Positions 35,111-46,744 of a stretch of DNA of 64,000 nt are shown here, one piece after another. This stretch comes from Chinchilla lanigera (Eukaryota > Chordata > Mammalia > Rodentia > Chinchillidae): positions 22,443,943-22,507,942 of the forward strand of contig NW_004955425.1 of assembly GCF_000276665.1 (NCBI RefSeq). Direction: 5' to 3'. The notes under the pieces were generated by a model. It ran no database searches and was not told the DNA's origin. It saw only the letters and a list, made by a program, of their open reading frames with translations. The position numbers and the translations under genes are program-made. The stretch's first letter is position 1; every line of letters begins with the position of its first letter.

Positions 35111-35934
35111 CTGGATGGATGTAGTAAGTCATCTCAGGTTTCAGGAAAGGCCTCTCCATGTTCCAAGATAGCTACTGAGACTTTGCCCTTCTGTGGTTCT
35201 GTGGTCAGGAGCAGCTTCCTCTTAGCCTACCTCAGAGGAAACTGAACTGGGGTTGGGCAGCTCAGTTTATTACAAAGCTTTTTAAAACAATTAAACTGAA
35301 TTTTATCCTTGTATCTTTTCACTCCTTCGTTCTAGTTTTACCAAGGAACTTGAAATGGTCCCAACTGGGCAAATTTGTAAGAGAGAAAGGGGTCTTACAA
35401 CTCTTTTTCCTGTTTTCTGCAGTTCAACTCAGTGAGTAATTGCTGGTACCCTTCGTGTGGGCACCACACATAGGCACAAATGGCAGTTATTGTTTCTCTT
35501 CTTGCCCTATGGAAGTGGGGGGCATGTAACCCAAATGGAGATGAATGGATAGTAAAAACTTTTTAACTCTATAATGTGCAAAAGCACTGTAGTTTCAGTT
35601 GTATTTAGAATCCTTGCTGGAATAGACAATGCCTGCATTTATTGGGCTATAAAATTTAAGTGACCAAGCAAACTAATAATATACAAAAGTAAAGGTGAAA
35701 AAATGACAAGCATCTCTAGTTTTTGTATGGACCTGTGCTTGTAACAACCATGAAGTGAAATGACATGGAAAAATGATAACACAGCAGTGGCTAATGCCTT
35801 GGTCTGGGCTACACTTGATGGACTTGTAGTTGCTGCAGTCCACGGGAAGATCGTGAAGTGTCATCTCAGTGATGAAAGGTACCACATACTACATGGATTT
35901 ACAGACCCTAACCCCCATCCAAGCAAATGTAGAA
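35111..35934. other. No recognisable feature
   Basis: No named repeat or gene. Confidence 0.5.
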
Positions 35935-36085
35935 ACAGTCTATTTCCTCAGAGTTGGATACCCTGGGTTCTCTTCTTGACTCTTGATACTGATTAGCAGT
36001 GTGACTTTGAGACAATCAGTCTGTACTCCTTAGAATGGAATGTTTCCTCATATTTAAAATGAGATTGAAATTCTTTGCCCCACCT
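35935..36085 (-). mobile_element. MIR SINE (ancient)
   Basis: Antisense MIR: attagcagtgtgactttgag, gaatgtttcctcatatttaa, aatgagattg. Confidence 0.6.
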
Positions 36086-36174
36086 GTAATAAACTTCTTT
36101 TCCCCAACTGTAATAATTTACAGTTATTAGGGTCAACTCTGATAATATATATGGATTTGAATAGCAACACTATT

Positions 36175-36340
36175 GTTGTGAGTCATGTAACTCTTGAAAA
36201 GTTCTTTAAACATCTCTGTACCTGCTTCCTCATCTTTAAGATGGGGATAACAGTAGTATCTTCTTAAGGTTTTTGTGAGAAGTAAATGAGCTAATTCCTA
36301 CCAAGTATATAAAACAGTGCCTGACTGTTAATCCTAATAT
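36175..36340 (-). mobile_element. MIR SINE (ancient)
   Basis: Antisense MIR with good core: cttcctcatctttaagatgg, ggataacagtagtatct, gtgagaagtaaatgagctaa, aaaacagtgcctgact. Confidence 0.75.
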
Positions 36341-37050
36341 ATTAAGTATCTCTTTTGTGAGCTTTTGAAGGCTCTTTGACTGACTATTTTAAGTAGTTTT
36401 TTGGAAATAGCATTTTTTAAAGAAGGAAACTAACACTCTATTTATCAACCAAACCCAGTAACAGAATTAGCTTATTTATTCTTTCTGATCATTTCGGTGG
36501 TTACTCTGTCAGAAAAAAAGTTTGATCACTATACCAAGAACTTATTCCTAAATGTCTTTCTTCCTCAGAGCTTTGTGTCATATTTATTTATTCTAGGAAA
36601 CACTTTTTACCATCCATGTCAGCTTGGAAAGCTGTAGGTAGGAGTCAGTATACCACACTGCCTTCTGTACTCTTGTGAGAGTCTTGGGATCTGTCTTTGT
36701 CCAAAGTTTTGTTTTTATGGTATATAAAAAAGGAAAATAATTTAAAATGTTACCTTTGATTTTGAATAGTGATAAGATTCAAGTATTTCTGTGACCCATT
36801 TAGCTTTTAGGAGTAATGAAATGTTTATCAGAAACTCTGTTTATATCAAATCCATTCATAATAACCCTTAATAGTTCATTTCACAGAAGACATATCCTGA
36901 TAAAAATATTGATCATGATTTCCCATGACTTCTCCAAAGAGGGAAATTTGTAGGGAATCCTTAGAATTTAGGTAGCAATTAACTTACAAAAAACTATTTA
37001 ACGAAAAAAAAAAAAATCACAGCTTCCCTAGGTTAAGTAACAACAATTTT
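36341..37050. other. No recognisable feature
   Basis: AT-rich, non-coding. Confidence 0.5.
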
Positions 37051-37069
37051 ATGAATTTAGTATTCTTTT

Positions 37070-37162
37070 TTTTTTTTTTTTTTTCCTAGTACCGGGAATC
37101 GAACTCACAACCTTGTGCTTGCCAGGCACGTGCTGTGCCGCTGAGCTAAATCCCCAGCCCCC
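37070..37162 (-). mobile_element. ID-like SINE
   Basis: Reverse orientation, with tagtaccgggaatcgaactc and ccgctgagctaaatccccag. Target duplication atgaatttagtattctttt (37051-37069) and atgagttcagtattctttt (37163-37181), 17 of 19 matching. Confidence 0.92.
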
Positions 37163-37259
37163 ATGAGTTCAGTATTCTTTTAGGTATTTGTTTTTATAGT
37201 GTGAAAGCCAATTGCTATTATACAGTATCTTCATATTTATATATTAGCTAGAATGATTA

Positions 37260-37347
37260 TTTATTTATTTATTTATTGGTGCCAAGAACTCAGGACCTTG
37301 CACTTGCCAGGCAGGCACTTGTGCCACTGAGCTAGATCCCCAGCCCC
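37260..37347 (-). mobile_element. ID-like SINE (older subfamily)
   Basis: Reverse orientation, with an attt-type tail, ggtgccaagaactcaggacc and ccactgagctagatccccag. Flanked by tagaatgatta (37249) and tagaatgattta (37348). Confidence 0.9.
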
Positions 37348-37360
37348 TAGAATGATTTAT

Positions 37361-37899
37361 TTAGACACAGGAACTTTTGGGCTACTTACTGGATTTTCAG
37401 AATTGTTTGGATATTAAACTACATACCTAGCTGTAAGTATGGTTACTTGTAGCTCATTGTTACAAATTTCATTCAGTCCCAACTTGAAACTTCAACATGG
37501 AAAAGGAGCATGTAGACTTTTTCTGTTTTCCTGTTTACCTACAGTAATTGAGATTGTTAATGTTTTTTATTTGTTGCAATTGTGTGTAATTAAACATATG
37601 TCTTTACTTCTAGTGGTATTTTTAATATTTCTTGAGTTCATTCTTTTTATGTATTTACCCATATATAATATTGTAATCCTGAGTTGCATTACTAGCCTAA
37701 TTATTTTTAAATGAAGAAATTACTTTGACATATACAAAAAGAAATAGCTAATGGTAACTACTAGATGATTTCTTTTGTGGAGTTATACATTAAGGAGTGT
37801 CAAGTTTCTGTTCCAGGAGATGATGGGTACACTCTGTGGAGCAGAAGATGTGCTTTTCAGAGCAAGGTTCCAAGGCAGGGTGAAAATGGTACTATATTC
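37361..37899. other. No recognisable feature
   Basis: A chance 91-codon frame (37439-37714) is hydrophobic because of its T-rich composition; no motif. Confidence 0.5.
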
Positions 37900-38010
37900 A
37901 GTAACCCTGGATCTGTGTAGTTTGGGGAATGTTCTTGACCTCATTTAACATCAATTTTCTTATCTGTTAATGGAGATAGTACTTGTCTGAAAAGATTATA
38001 ACACTTCAAA
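37900..38010 (-). mobile_element. MIR SINE fragment
   Basis: Antisense MIR: ccctggatctgtgtagtttg, attttcttatctgttaatgg, agatagtacttg. Confidence 0.55.
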
Positions 38011-38318
38011 CAGTCCAAAATGCATAATATATTTTCATAGATGGTAACTGTGATATTTTATACTAGAAATGTGTTCCATTTACATGCAGTATTTCAAAGC
38101 TGTTTCTGGATTCTTTGTTTAATGAATGTACTAATAGGCTTATCATTTTCTATAGGTTACCTAAAAGACTTTGAAACCACCAAAACGTGTTCTTAGTTTT
38201 TGAATAAATAAGTCATTAAATAAGTTCTACTCAGTTTTTTACTGTTGCAGTCTTAGTGGCTAGTTTCCCATTTCTTTAGTTTTTGATGTTTTTGTTAGCT
38301 TTAAATAAGTTAACAGAG

Positions 38319-38420
38319 GGGCTGGGGATATAGCTCAGTGGCACAAGCGCCTGCCTGGCAAGCTCAAGGTCCTAAGTTCGATTCCCAGTACCAAAATAGA
38401 TAGATAAATAAGTAGGTAAG
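38319..38420 (+). mobile_element. ID-like SINE (older subfamily)
   Basis: gggctggggatatagctcag, tggcacaagcgcctgcc, gttcgattcccagtacc, then a (gata)/(agta)-type tail. Perfect 13-bp duplication taagttaacagag (38306-38318 and 38421-38433). Confidence 0.93.
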
Positions 38421-38627
38421 TAAGTTAACAGAGTAACTGAAAAAGATAAAAAGTGCTGCTAGGATAGTTTACTTTTTCATAATGTCATACTTAATTCCTT
38501 AACGTATTCCTGGATCAAATCTTCTATAACTTGGTGCCATGGACACATATTTTCAAGTTGATCCCTTTGTGAGGGGAAAAGAAAAGATGTAATTAAGGTA
38601 CATCAGGGATTTCACATTCCCTGAGGG

Positions 38628-38662
38628 GTGTGTGTGTGTGTATGTGTGTGTGTGTGTGTATA
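38628..38662. repeat. (TG)n microsatellite
   Basis: tg repeats with one ta interruption. Confidence 0.95.
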
Positions 38663-40384
38663 TCTGCCTGTTTGTCTGTCTGTATCTGTCTCTCTCCCAG
38701 CTTAGCAGCAACTTGGACCTTGTATCAGTATTCTTAGGAAGGAGTGGCTGTGTTCTAATGCAAGTTGAACTATTGGCCTGGGGACCAATATTTGAAAAGA
38801 TATTACATATTTTAATGAGACATAAAATTGCATGGTAAGTTGTCTTCTTTTTACACTAAACTTTTGTTCAATTTGCTTCTCTAGGTAGCATTTTCTGAAG
38901 TTGTTCAGTGAGATTTCCCAGGATCCTTGTAGGCAGAAATAGGCAAGTAAGTGAAATCAGATACCCTTATTATTGGAATTGTTTGGAGACACCTTTCCTG
39001 TGGGTGGCAATTTCATGAGAAAGGCACAGCATTTCAGACTTTTGGAACCTGCATGGTAGGCACTTGTCTTTTGGGCTGCAAACACTTCTTGGATGAACAT
39101 GCATCAGTGTTGTAAGAGATTCAGTGAAGCTTTGTACATGGTGTTAAGAGTTAATACTGTTGTTTCTGTACTTTAGTTCTGACACATTTTTTTCTGTCCA
39201 CATTCATGAACAAGTTTTGGAGTTCTGTATAACGGATACAGCAGACTTCAAGTTGTCTTTCCTTTACAGCTTCTTTGTGGGCCATTTCACCATTTGTTAT
39301 TTCTTGCAGAAGGAAGAAGTAGAAATAGCCAATTCAGATTACCCAGTTTTATTACTTGATGATAGCCCATGCAGAAGGATTGCCAGAATAAGAGTTGGAA
39401 ACAGTTAATTAGTAGGTGTTTTATGATGAACTGATTAGGTTTTAATTTATAAAGGTCACTTTTGGAAAGTATTAGTAATAGGGGCTAAGTAATCGCCTAC
39501 AGTATGTATTTAAGCCAGTCAAAGTAGTTCAGTATTATAATTGTCCCGAAGAGTGTGATCCTCTCTACTTCTCAAAGCAGAGGCCTGTTTGGCCAGGCCT
39601 GTTTTTCTCCATGGCCTTGTTGTAAACTCAGGGATGAGCTCAGACCAAGGAGCCAGGCTGTAGTATAGATTCTAGACCAACAGACTACCTGTTGGGGAAG
39701 ATCTGCCATGTATCAGGGATGTACACAGAGCATTGCACAGACACTGTCTGGCTTGTAGAAAGGTTATCTTTTGGGATTACAGATAGGGAGAAGGAAAATT
39801 TGTTTTCATGTTACATTTTGGGTTACTGACTTCTCAAGTGTTATTAATTTATTTTGTGAACTAATGCTGTTGAAGGTGAGTCTTTTCCTTTAATGAGGAC
39901 TGTAAACACTTATGAGTTATGAAATTGTTTGAGCAGAGTTCCTTCTCATGGGAAAATTAGGCCTGACCTGAGGTAGATGCTGTCCTGAGCAGACTAATCA
40001 ATGGCACTTTATCACTGGTAGCATTGAAATATCTGCTCCATTATTTATTTAGTTGGGGTAGAAGAAGCTGATTTTCTAGTAATAAAGATTATTAAGAAAA
40101 GATACATACCTTTTCTGTATTTTGAAAATAAGGAATTTATTACATGTGATATTTCTGAAAAAAGTATTCTGAGACCTCTTTAAATTTGGCTAATAGCAGC
40201 TCTCTGCCATGCATTGCACAGATCCAGAATTTCAGGTGCCTCTGGGCCAGGCAACAAGGGCTGGAAATTAGGCATTTGCTAATATTGGTCCACAGAGTGA
40301 AGATTCAACAGACATGCATCTGTGCTATGAGAGGGGTGTGAATTTCCACTCAAAGACACTGTCTGCTTGAGTGTTATATATGAA
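38663..40384. other. No recognisable feature
   Basis: Includes an 82-codon frame at 39160-39408 with no family motif and no supported splice context. Confidence 0.5.
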
Positions 40385-40545
40385 ATAGGACCCTGTACTC
40401 TGGGAGGCTGAGGCAGGAGGATCACAAGTTTGAGCCTAGCCTGAGTGACTATCAAAATTCTGTCTCAAAATAAAAAATGAAAAAGGTCTGGGGAAGGCCC
40501 AGGGTTCAATCCCAAATAATGCAGCAAATAAATAATTATTACATA
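40385..40545 (+). mobile_element. B1-dID composite SINE, 5'-truncated
   Basis: gggaggctgaggcaggagga and tctgtctcaaaataaaaa from B1, then ggtctggggaaggcccaggg and ttcaatcccaaataat from the degenerate ID half. Confidence 0.8.
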
Positions 40546-41059
40546 CCTTATATCCAGATGGTAGAAGATTTCTCTTGAGCATAGTAATTGCATTTTGAAG
40601 AGAATGTTGACATTAGTCTAGTCCTCAGCAGATGGCCTTTCTGTTGGACACATGTGGGCTGGGATCCCAGTTGAGATGTCAATTGGCTCTGACTTAAGGC
40701 AGGTTTCTGTACCCTATGAAACTTTGTCTCTTTACTTGTGGAGAATCTTATCCTTCTCAAGTGCTTTGGAAGCTTGACCAAGGTAAAAGGGAGTGGGTGT
40801 GTATGGAGACAGTAAAGAAGTACCTCTGCCTGGCTCTCTGATACTGGGTGGGGGTCATCAGATGTAGAGTCTAAGGAACTGCACTGGGAGTCTGTTGCTG
40901 CACCTCTGAGGAAATCTTTCATTCCCAGTCTCCTTGGCAAAGAGTCAAGGCAATATCAGCTCTGTTCTGCCTGCCTGCTCTGAGAGAGATGTGGGAAGGC
41001 TTGGAAAAGCATGAATTTTGGTGTTAAGTGGATTTCTACTGACATTTTAATCTCTTCAG
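40546..41059. other. No recognisable feature
   Basis: A 130-codon minus frame (40940-40548) has no recognisable domain. Confidence 0.5.
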
Positions 41060-41250
41060 ACTTTGAGTTTGAGTCCTGACTCTACCCCTTAAATTAGGGA
41101 TGTGACCTTGAGTGTGTTATTGACAGGCTCTCTGGCTCTCACCTGTCTCACAGGTTCCTAGTAAAGTTGAGGATGGTTGTATATAAAGTGGGGCATGGGG
41201 AGTTAACACCTGGTAACTTGTTCAGTAAATATTCTCATAAATTCATCAGG
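41060..41250 (-). mobile_element. MIR SINE (ancient)
   Basis: Antisense MIR: gagtcctgactctacccctt, ggatgtgaccttgagtgtg, ctcacaggttcctag. Confidence 0.6.
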
Positions 41251-41564
41251 ACACAAGAAAAGAAGGTGAGGATTAGACAAACAGCCATGGTTCCAACTTT
41301 GGCTTGTTAAACCGGCTCTTATACAAAGTTCTGTTAATTTGAACCACTAAAGATAATATGATTAGACTGTGGGCAGCCCTACTAGGGTTTTTTTTCCTTG
41401 GGAGCTGGTGAGTTTTCCTCCTGATGGAAGAGGCAGCTCTCTCCATGGGGACTTTTACCTGACCTGACCTGATCCAGTGAGCAGTGAGATGTTCCTTCTC
41501 TATTGCCTATGTGGAACACTGGGAAGATGGCGAGGGCCGTTGATGCATTGAGTTTTTATTTTAT

Positions 41565-41867
41565 TAAGAATGTAAAACTGACAGTTCACTTACTGGAAAA
41601 CTTACAAGTATATTTGGAACAATGTGGGCACACTTATGTACTTTTTCAACTGTAAATTTTACAGTGATTAAGCCAGATGAATTATTTCCAGTGAGAATGT
41701 TGTGCCTATTTAATGATGTGCTGTAAATGCCAGGTGCACAGCTGGTCTTAAAATGTTAGTATTAGAAAAAAAGAATGTAAATATCTATGTAATAATTTAT
41801 GTGGATGACATGTCAAAATTATTTTAGATATTTAGAGTTAGATAAGATATATTAAAATTATTTTTGG
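41565..41867 (+). mobile_element. Ancient DNA-transposon-like (MER class) repeat
   Basis: ggaacaatgtgggcacactt, tcaactgtaaattttacag, then aaaaaagaatgtaaatatct, gatgacatgtcaaaattatt and agatatattaaaattatt follow in the order of a widespread old mammalian repeat, which I place tentatively with hAT-type elements. It ends at the B1-dID SINE. Confidence 0.45.
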
Positions 41868-42458
41868 CTTTTTTATAGTATTTGGGATTGAACCTAGGGC
41901 CTTCCTCATCCTAGGCAAGTGCTCTACCACTAAGCTATATCTTCAGCCCTGTTAAAATTCTATTTTGTAAGAGTCTTGCTGCATTACTGTCTTAGTTACT
42001 TTTCTCTCATTGCTGGTACAAAATACCCAATGCCCAAATTAAAGAGGGAAAGGTTTATTTAGCTCACAGTTTGTGGAGGTTTCAGTCCATATTTGGCTGG
42101 CTCCAAGGCAGAGTGGCATATGGCAGAGGGCAACAGTTCATGAGGCGGGGAAAACAGCAAAAGCAACAAGAGCAAAAACGGGGAGCAGCAGCAAGCAGCC
42201 TCTTTCCCTCCCTTACATTGTATGCAAACTACCCGCCCCAGGGGCAGGTATAGCACTCACAGCCCTAATCCCAGCATTGGACTATGGATCAATCAAAAAT
42301 CTAAAAGCTTGCCCCATGACTGCATGAGGATTTGGAGGGACATTCAGACACAAGCCATAACAATTACCCAGGCTGAGCTCAGACTTTGATCTTCTTGCCT
42401 CAGCCTTCTGAGTGGCTAGAATTGTATGCATGTGCCACCATAACCTAGCTTTTTTTCA
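41868..42458 (-). mobile_element. B1-dID SINE split by an LTR
   Basis: Reverse orientation. The ID half lies at 41868-41952 (tttgggattgaacctaggg, ccactaagctatatcttcag). The B1 half begins at 41953 (tattttgtaagagtcttgct) and resumes at 42363 (acccaggctgagctcagact, gccaccataacctagct). The 375 bp between 41988 and 42362 is a later LTR insertion. Confidence 0.85.
41988..42362 (-). mobile_element. MaLR-type solo LTR, copy 2
   Basis: Starts tgtcttagttact and ends ccataaca, giving TG...CA ends. Flanked by a perfect 5-bp duplication attac (41983-41987 and 42363-42367), as expected for an ERVL-class LTR. Antisense of the polyadenylation segment lies near 42050 (ggtttatttagctcac). The insertion disrupted a B1-dID SINE. 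Confidence 0.92.
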
Positions 42459-42715
42459 CTTTATAATATTGTCATTACTAAAAACTTTAAATAATATGCA
42501 GGACTTACAACGATACTTTTATCAAAAATAGTGCTTCTCTTAGAGGTCCTTCAAAAGAAGTGGATAGTTTCTAACTTACTAGGTAAAATATTATTTTGTG
42601 CAGTACTTTGTGAAGAATACAAAAGTGAGTTTTTTCTTTTTTCAGGGAATTTGTTCACAATCTGCAAAGTAACAAGGTTGAGGAATTTTAAAAAAATATT
42701 CAGAATTGGAGCTGG

Positions 42716-42924
42716 AGCTGGGCATAGTGGTACACTCCTGTAATATCAGTGCTCTGGGAAACTGAGGCAGCAGGATCTCAAGTTCAAACCCAGTCTGGGC
42801 AACCTGGTGAGATTCTGTTTCTATTAAAAAATAAATAAATAAATAAATAAATAAAGGGTCAGGTACATAGCTCAGTGAAAAGGCCCTGAGTTCAATCCCC
42901 AGTACCACTGAAAAAAAAAAAAAA
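42716..42924 (+). mobile_element. B1-dID composite SINE
   Basis: gagctgggcatagtggtaca, tgaggcagcaggatctcaag, a (aaat)n linker, then gggtcaggtacatagctcag, gttcaatccccagtaccact and an A tail. Confidence 0.9.
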
Positions 42925-45900
42925 GTCAAAATTAGAAAGCAAAAGCACCTAGCAGATGTGTTCCCTAAGCGTTAAATGACACAGTCTGGCTTGATTTTGA
43001 TGTCTTTCTCTGTGGTCCTTTGCCTCAGCACTCTATAAAAGTGTAGAGCATAGAGTATCTTAGCCTTCCACCTCATAGCTATCCTGCAGGACATGCTCTG
43101 AACATTTGTTATCTGCTCCCCTGGTGATCGTTGCCTCTGGCATATGGTGTAGGATTATGGCTTAGGTCATATTTTGCCGTATCCCAAAAGGTCAGTTTAG
43201 GAACTGTTACCTATGAGAAAATGACTTACGTGCCCAAAGGGAATCAGCACTTTAGTCATACAACAGTACTGGTGATACAAAGACGTACTCCCAATGGGGT
43301 GGTTGCTGGCTAGATGCTTGTCACAAGTGCAGGAATGAAACACGCAGAGATAATTTTTTATGTTTTATGTTTCACATCCACGCTCTGAGGGAGCCTTAAA
43401 TGTATTCTAAGTGGCAGTGGGTATTTAATTCAGCATCTTACTGGTCTGAGTTTGTGTCCTGGCTGTGTCCTTACAAGGTGATGGTGCTAAGGTTACCTAT
43501 CCTCTCTGGTTTTGTTCTATGTTGTGGTGCCAGTGAACACCAGGCAATTTTCCTTATTTGATTCTTCTGTTGTAAGTAGTACTTGATCTACAGTGTGCAT
43601 CTGCACTCCTTCAGGCAATACTGTGGTCAACACATTGCCACCCTCTTACTCCCAGCTGAGCAGATGTGTGAGTCTATCTGCCAGTGTTGCCAGCTATGTT
43701 CAGGAATTAATATGTGCAAATTAAATAAGAACCACTCTCAAATTTCATGGTGAATCTTTAGCTAGAGAAATACAGCCTTTCCTTTTATAGTTATATTGAT
43801 GTTTTTAACTTTCATTGTCCAAAATAGAATTCATTTATATTATCAACTTGGATGCACTTGTTAGGAGTGAGGAAGTAATTAATCAGAGAGAGTATAACAA
43901 CTTTCTATCTTTACTAAGAGTACAGTAGACTAGATATATGGTCTCTGGATAGGAAAATGATAGAGATAGTGATTTTCAGGTTGTGACACAGGCAAGTCAG
44001 AATTATTAAGTTCATTAAGGAATTAAAGTATATGCAGTTATTTCTTTTTTATTTTTGTTACCTGTATATTGGCAACCTGTCTTTCTTCTGATAAGAATCA
44101 TAAGTATAATAGACTCCTGGGGGCTCTAGTTCACAGAGGCATTCTCTTGCTATAGCAAGTTGCTTCCCTTAAGCAGCTATAGACTTCATAAGTGCAGGTC
44201 TGAATTTGTTGGGGTATCTGCAGTGCCTAGTACAATGTCTGACACATGGGTGCTCAATGGATATTAGTTGAATGGATGGTGGATAAATGATTGCAGAGCT
44301 TGTTAGAGGGCTAAAATTGCTTGTTAGATTGCAGAGCTTGTCCTGTGACATTTTGAAGAGAACTCTGTATCAGTACGTTAGAGGATACCCAGCAAAGTAC
44401 CTGATGCATATTCATTTAATGTGGGCAAGTAGAGTAGTGAATATAACTTTCCATTTATAACAAAGTTTTGAAAGTATGACTACTTATAATTTGGAAAGCC
44501 ATGAAGGTATTCTTAGGCAGAGATATAAAATTGAACATTAAGCTTTCTAGGTAAGAACTGTGGGTATGTCTGGATTGACAGTAGGAATATCAATTTGAAC
44601 CAAATCCAAATTGATCAGAGGCCAAAAGACGAGGGAGGAAGATGTCTGTGGTAAGAAACAGTGGGGCTGAGAGGGAGGCCTGGGAGAGTAAGATGGGTAG
44701 GGCTGCAGCTGACTGAGGAAGTACAATCACAGGGAGGCAGGGGCGGCAGGGCTGTGGCATGTGCAGGGTGGGATTGCCATAGGGAAGCTTCAAGTATAAG
44801 GAATAGATGTTCAAAGAAATCTCATATCATGGTCCCAGTTCTTTTGAGAAGATGAGCAGTCACCTACTCTGGGGAGAGGAGGTGAAGCTGGGGATTTAAG
44901 AGGATATTCACTCTTCCTGGAAAGTAGCTGTTCTTGGTGGTATGATAAGTGCTCACATTCCTGTGCCTTCTGTCCTCCCTCTGATGGATTGTTGCACAGA
45001 GAATTTTAGCCCTCCATTTGATGGGATGTGTTCACAGGGCCATTGTCAATCTCATATCAAATGAAAGTATAGTGGTATTGTGGTCAGATGCTGAAGTCTG
45101 TGAAGAAAGCTCTCTGTAAATCCTCCAGTAGGGAGATTTGGTTCCAGCGGGTATTCTGTTGTTGTTCTATCTACATGGAAAAATTCCCATGATCCTCATC
45201 TAGCTTTTTATTTTAATGATCTGCTTTCTAAATTGCTCCTTAAAAGCAAGATTAACTGAACTCAGCTGAATGATTATACACTGGATGGTGTGGACCTATC
45301 CCTTCATTGTTATTGTAAAATGTACATATGCTTTTATATGAAACGTGTTACCATTGTAATAGCTATAAACATTTTATTTAGTAGTCTTTAATTTTTTTTT
45401 TTCCATGCCAAACTGCAGCAATCCCTGCTTGCCACTATAGAGGATAATAGTATACCTTTGAAGTTCCTAGATCCTGATTCATAAATACACTACTTTATCT
45501 GCTTTTTGAAACTTTGGTATGACATCCTAATTGAAACTGCTTTTTCCTGAATTAAATGCTGATTTAATCTGCTTTCCCTTTTGGATTAATGAAGTCACCA
45601 CAATAATGTTTTGTAATCTTGCCCTCCCTGTGTTTGCACAGTGGGCGGAACCAGTAGTCATACAGCAGTTCTGCCTTTCAGATATTGCCAGCACCAGCAT
45701 CCTTCAGCCATGGCCTGGCTGTTTGCCGTGCATTCCAGGGCAAGGGTGCCAGGCAACCTGTAAGGTCCCCTTGAGTCTCTCTCCTCCTTCCAGTACCATC
45801 CCAGAACAGTTTGTGCAGATCTCTCAAGGCTGCTTCCTAAGTTCAAGTATGCTTGGAGAATGATCTGATTTGATACAAATTGTTCTCTGCACATAGTCAA

Positions 45901-46683
45901 GTCATAATGGCTCAGGTCATCTCCTTTATCCAGGTGAGAAGCCCAGTGTGTCTCTGTGAAAGAGCTGCTTCCCTCTTGTTACTTCACCGCATTTCTCATT
46001 CCTTTCTTATTTTCAAACGGTACCCTTGATGCAGTTAAAGTCTAATCCATTTTCCTCCTGACTTTCATGGAGTGACTGTGGGTGGGAAAGACACAGATAG
46101 GATGGTGCTCAAGTGCTTTTGTTGACTTATCATTATTCAAGGTCAAGGACATCAGTTTGAGCCACTTATCCCCTACATTAGGTACATTTAAATAGATATT
46201 GGCAAGTGTTTTGGTAAAAGGGTTTATAGAGAAAGTCACTGTGGCAAACCCCTTTCCTTATCTGCTGTGATACTCTGTGTTATATGTTTGTGTTTACCTC
46301 ATCTACACAACTCAAAGACAGGATGGTTTTTCAACTGCCCCAGGGTCCCGCTTGAATCTTCTTTAATGCTGCTCAGTGTTGGTACCCTCCTGAAGCCAAG
46401 TAGCAGCCCTCACATATTTATTACTGTGACTGGATTAGAATTGCCAGAGATGTGTACAGTAAATGTATCCCCTCCTCAGTTATCAGAAAACTTGTTTTCA
46501 TGTAGAAAAGTGTAAGTATGCAGGGAAAAAAATCTGTCTCTTAAGAGTCACCACTGTTAATTTGATGGCTAAGTTTCTAAGATTATCTCTTTTTGTGCAT
46601 TATTTTAACTTTATATTGTTACTTTTTTCTATTCTGAATCCTTTAATCAATTAATCAGTCAATCAACCAACCAACTAATCTTC
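42925..46683. other. No gene recognised
   Basis: About 3.8 kb. A weak antisense MIR-like stretch at 44215-44280 (gtgcctagtacaatgtctga) and short T runs. Open frames up to 110 codons (45531-45863) lack motifs. Confidence 0.5.
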
Positions 46684-46744
46684 ATTTACAGAAATAGGCA
46701 GCAGCTGTGTTTGGCCCAAGGACCATTGTTTGCAGACCCCTGTT
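46684..46744 (-). mobile_element. hAT (Charlie-like) terminal fragment
   Basis: catttacagaaataggcagc, tgtttggcccaaggaccatt and gtttgcagacccctg match the reversed 5' end of a mammalian hAT element whose inverted repeat reads caggggtctgcaaac. Confidence 0.6.

Noticed and set aside
45531..45863. 110-codon frame as a possible exon
   Set aside because: No motif, and an 80-codon minus-strand frame overlaps it; no supported splice sites or conservation can be judged here.
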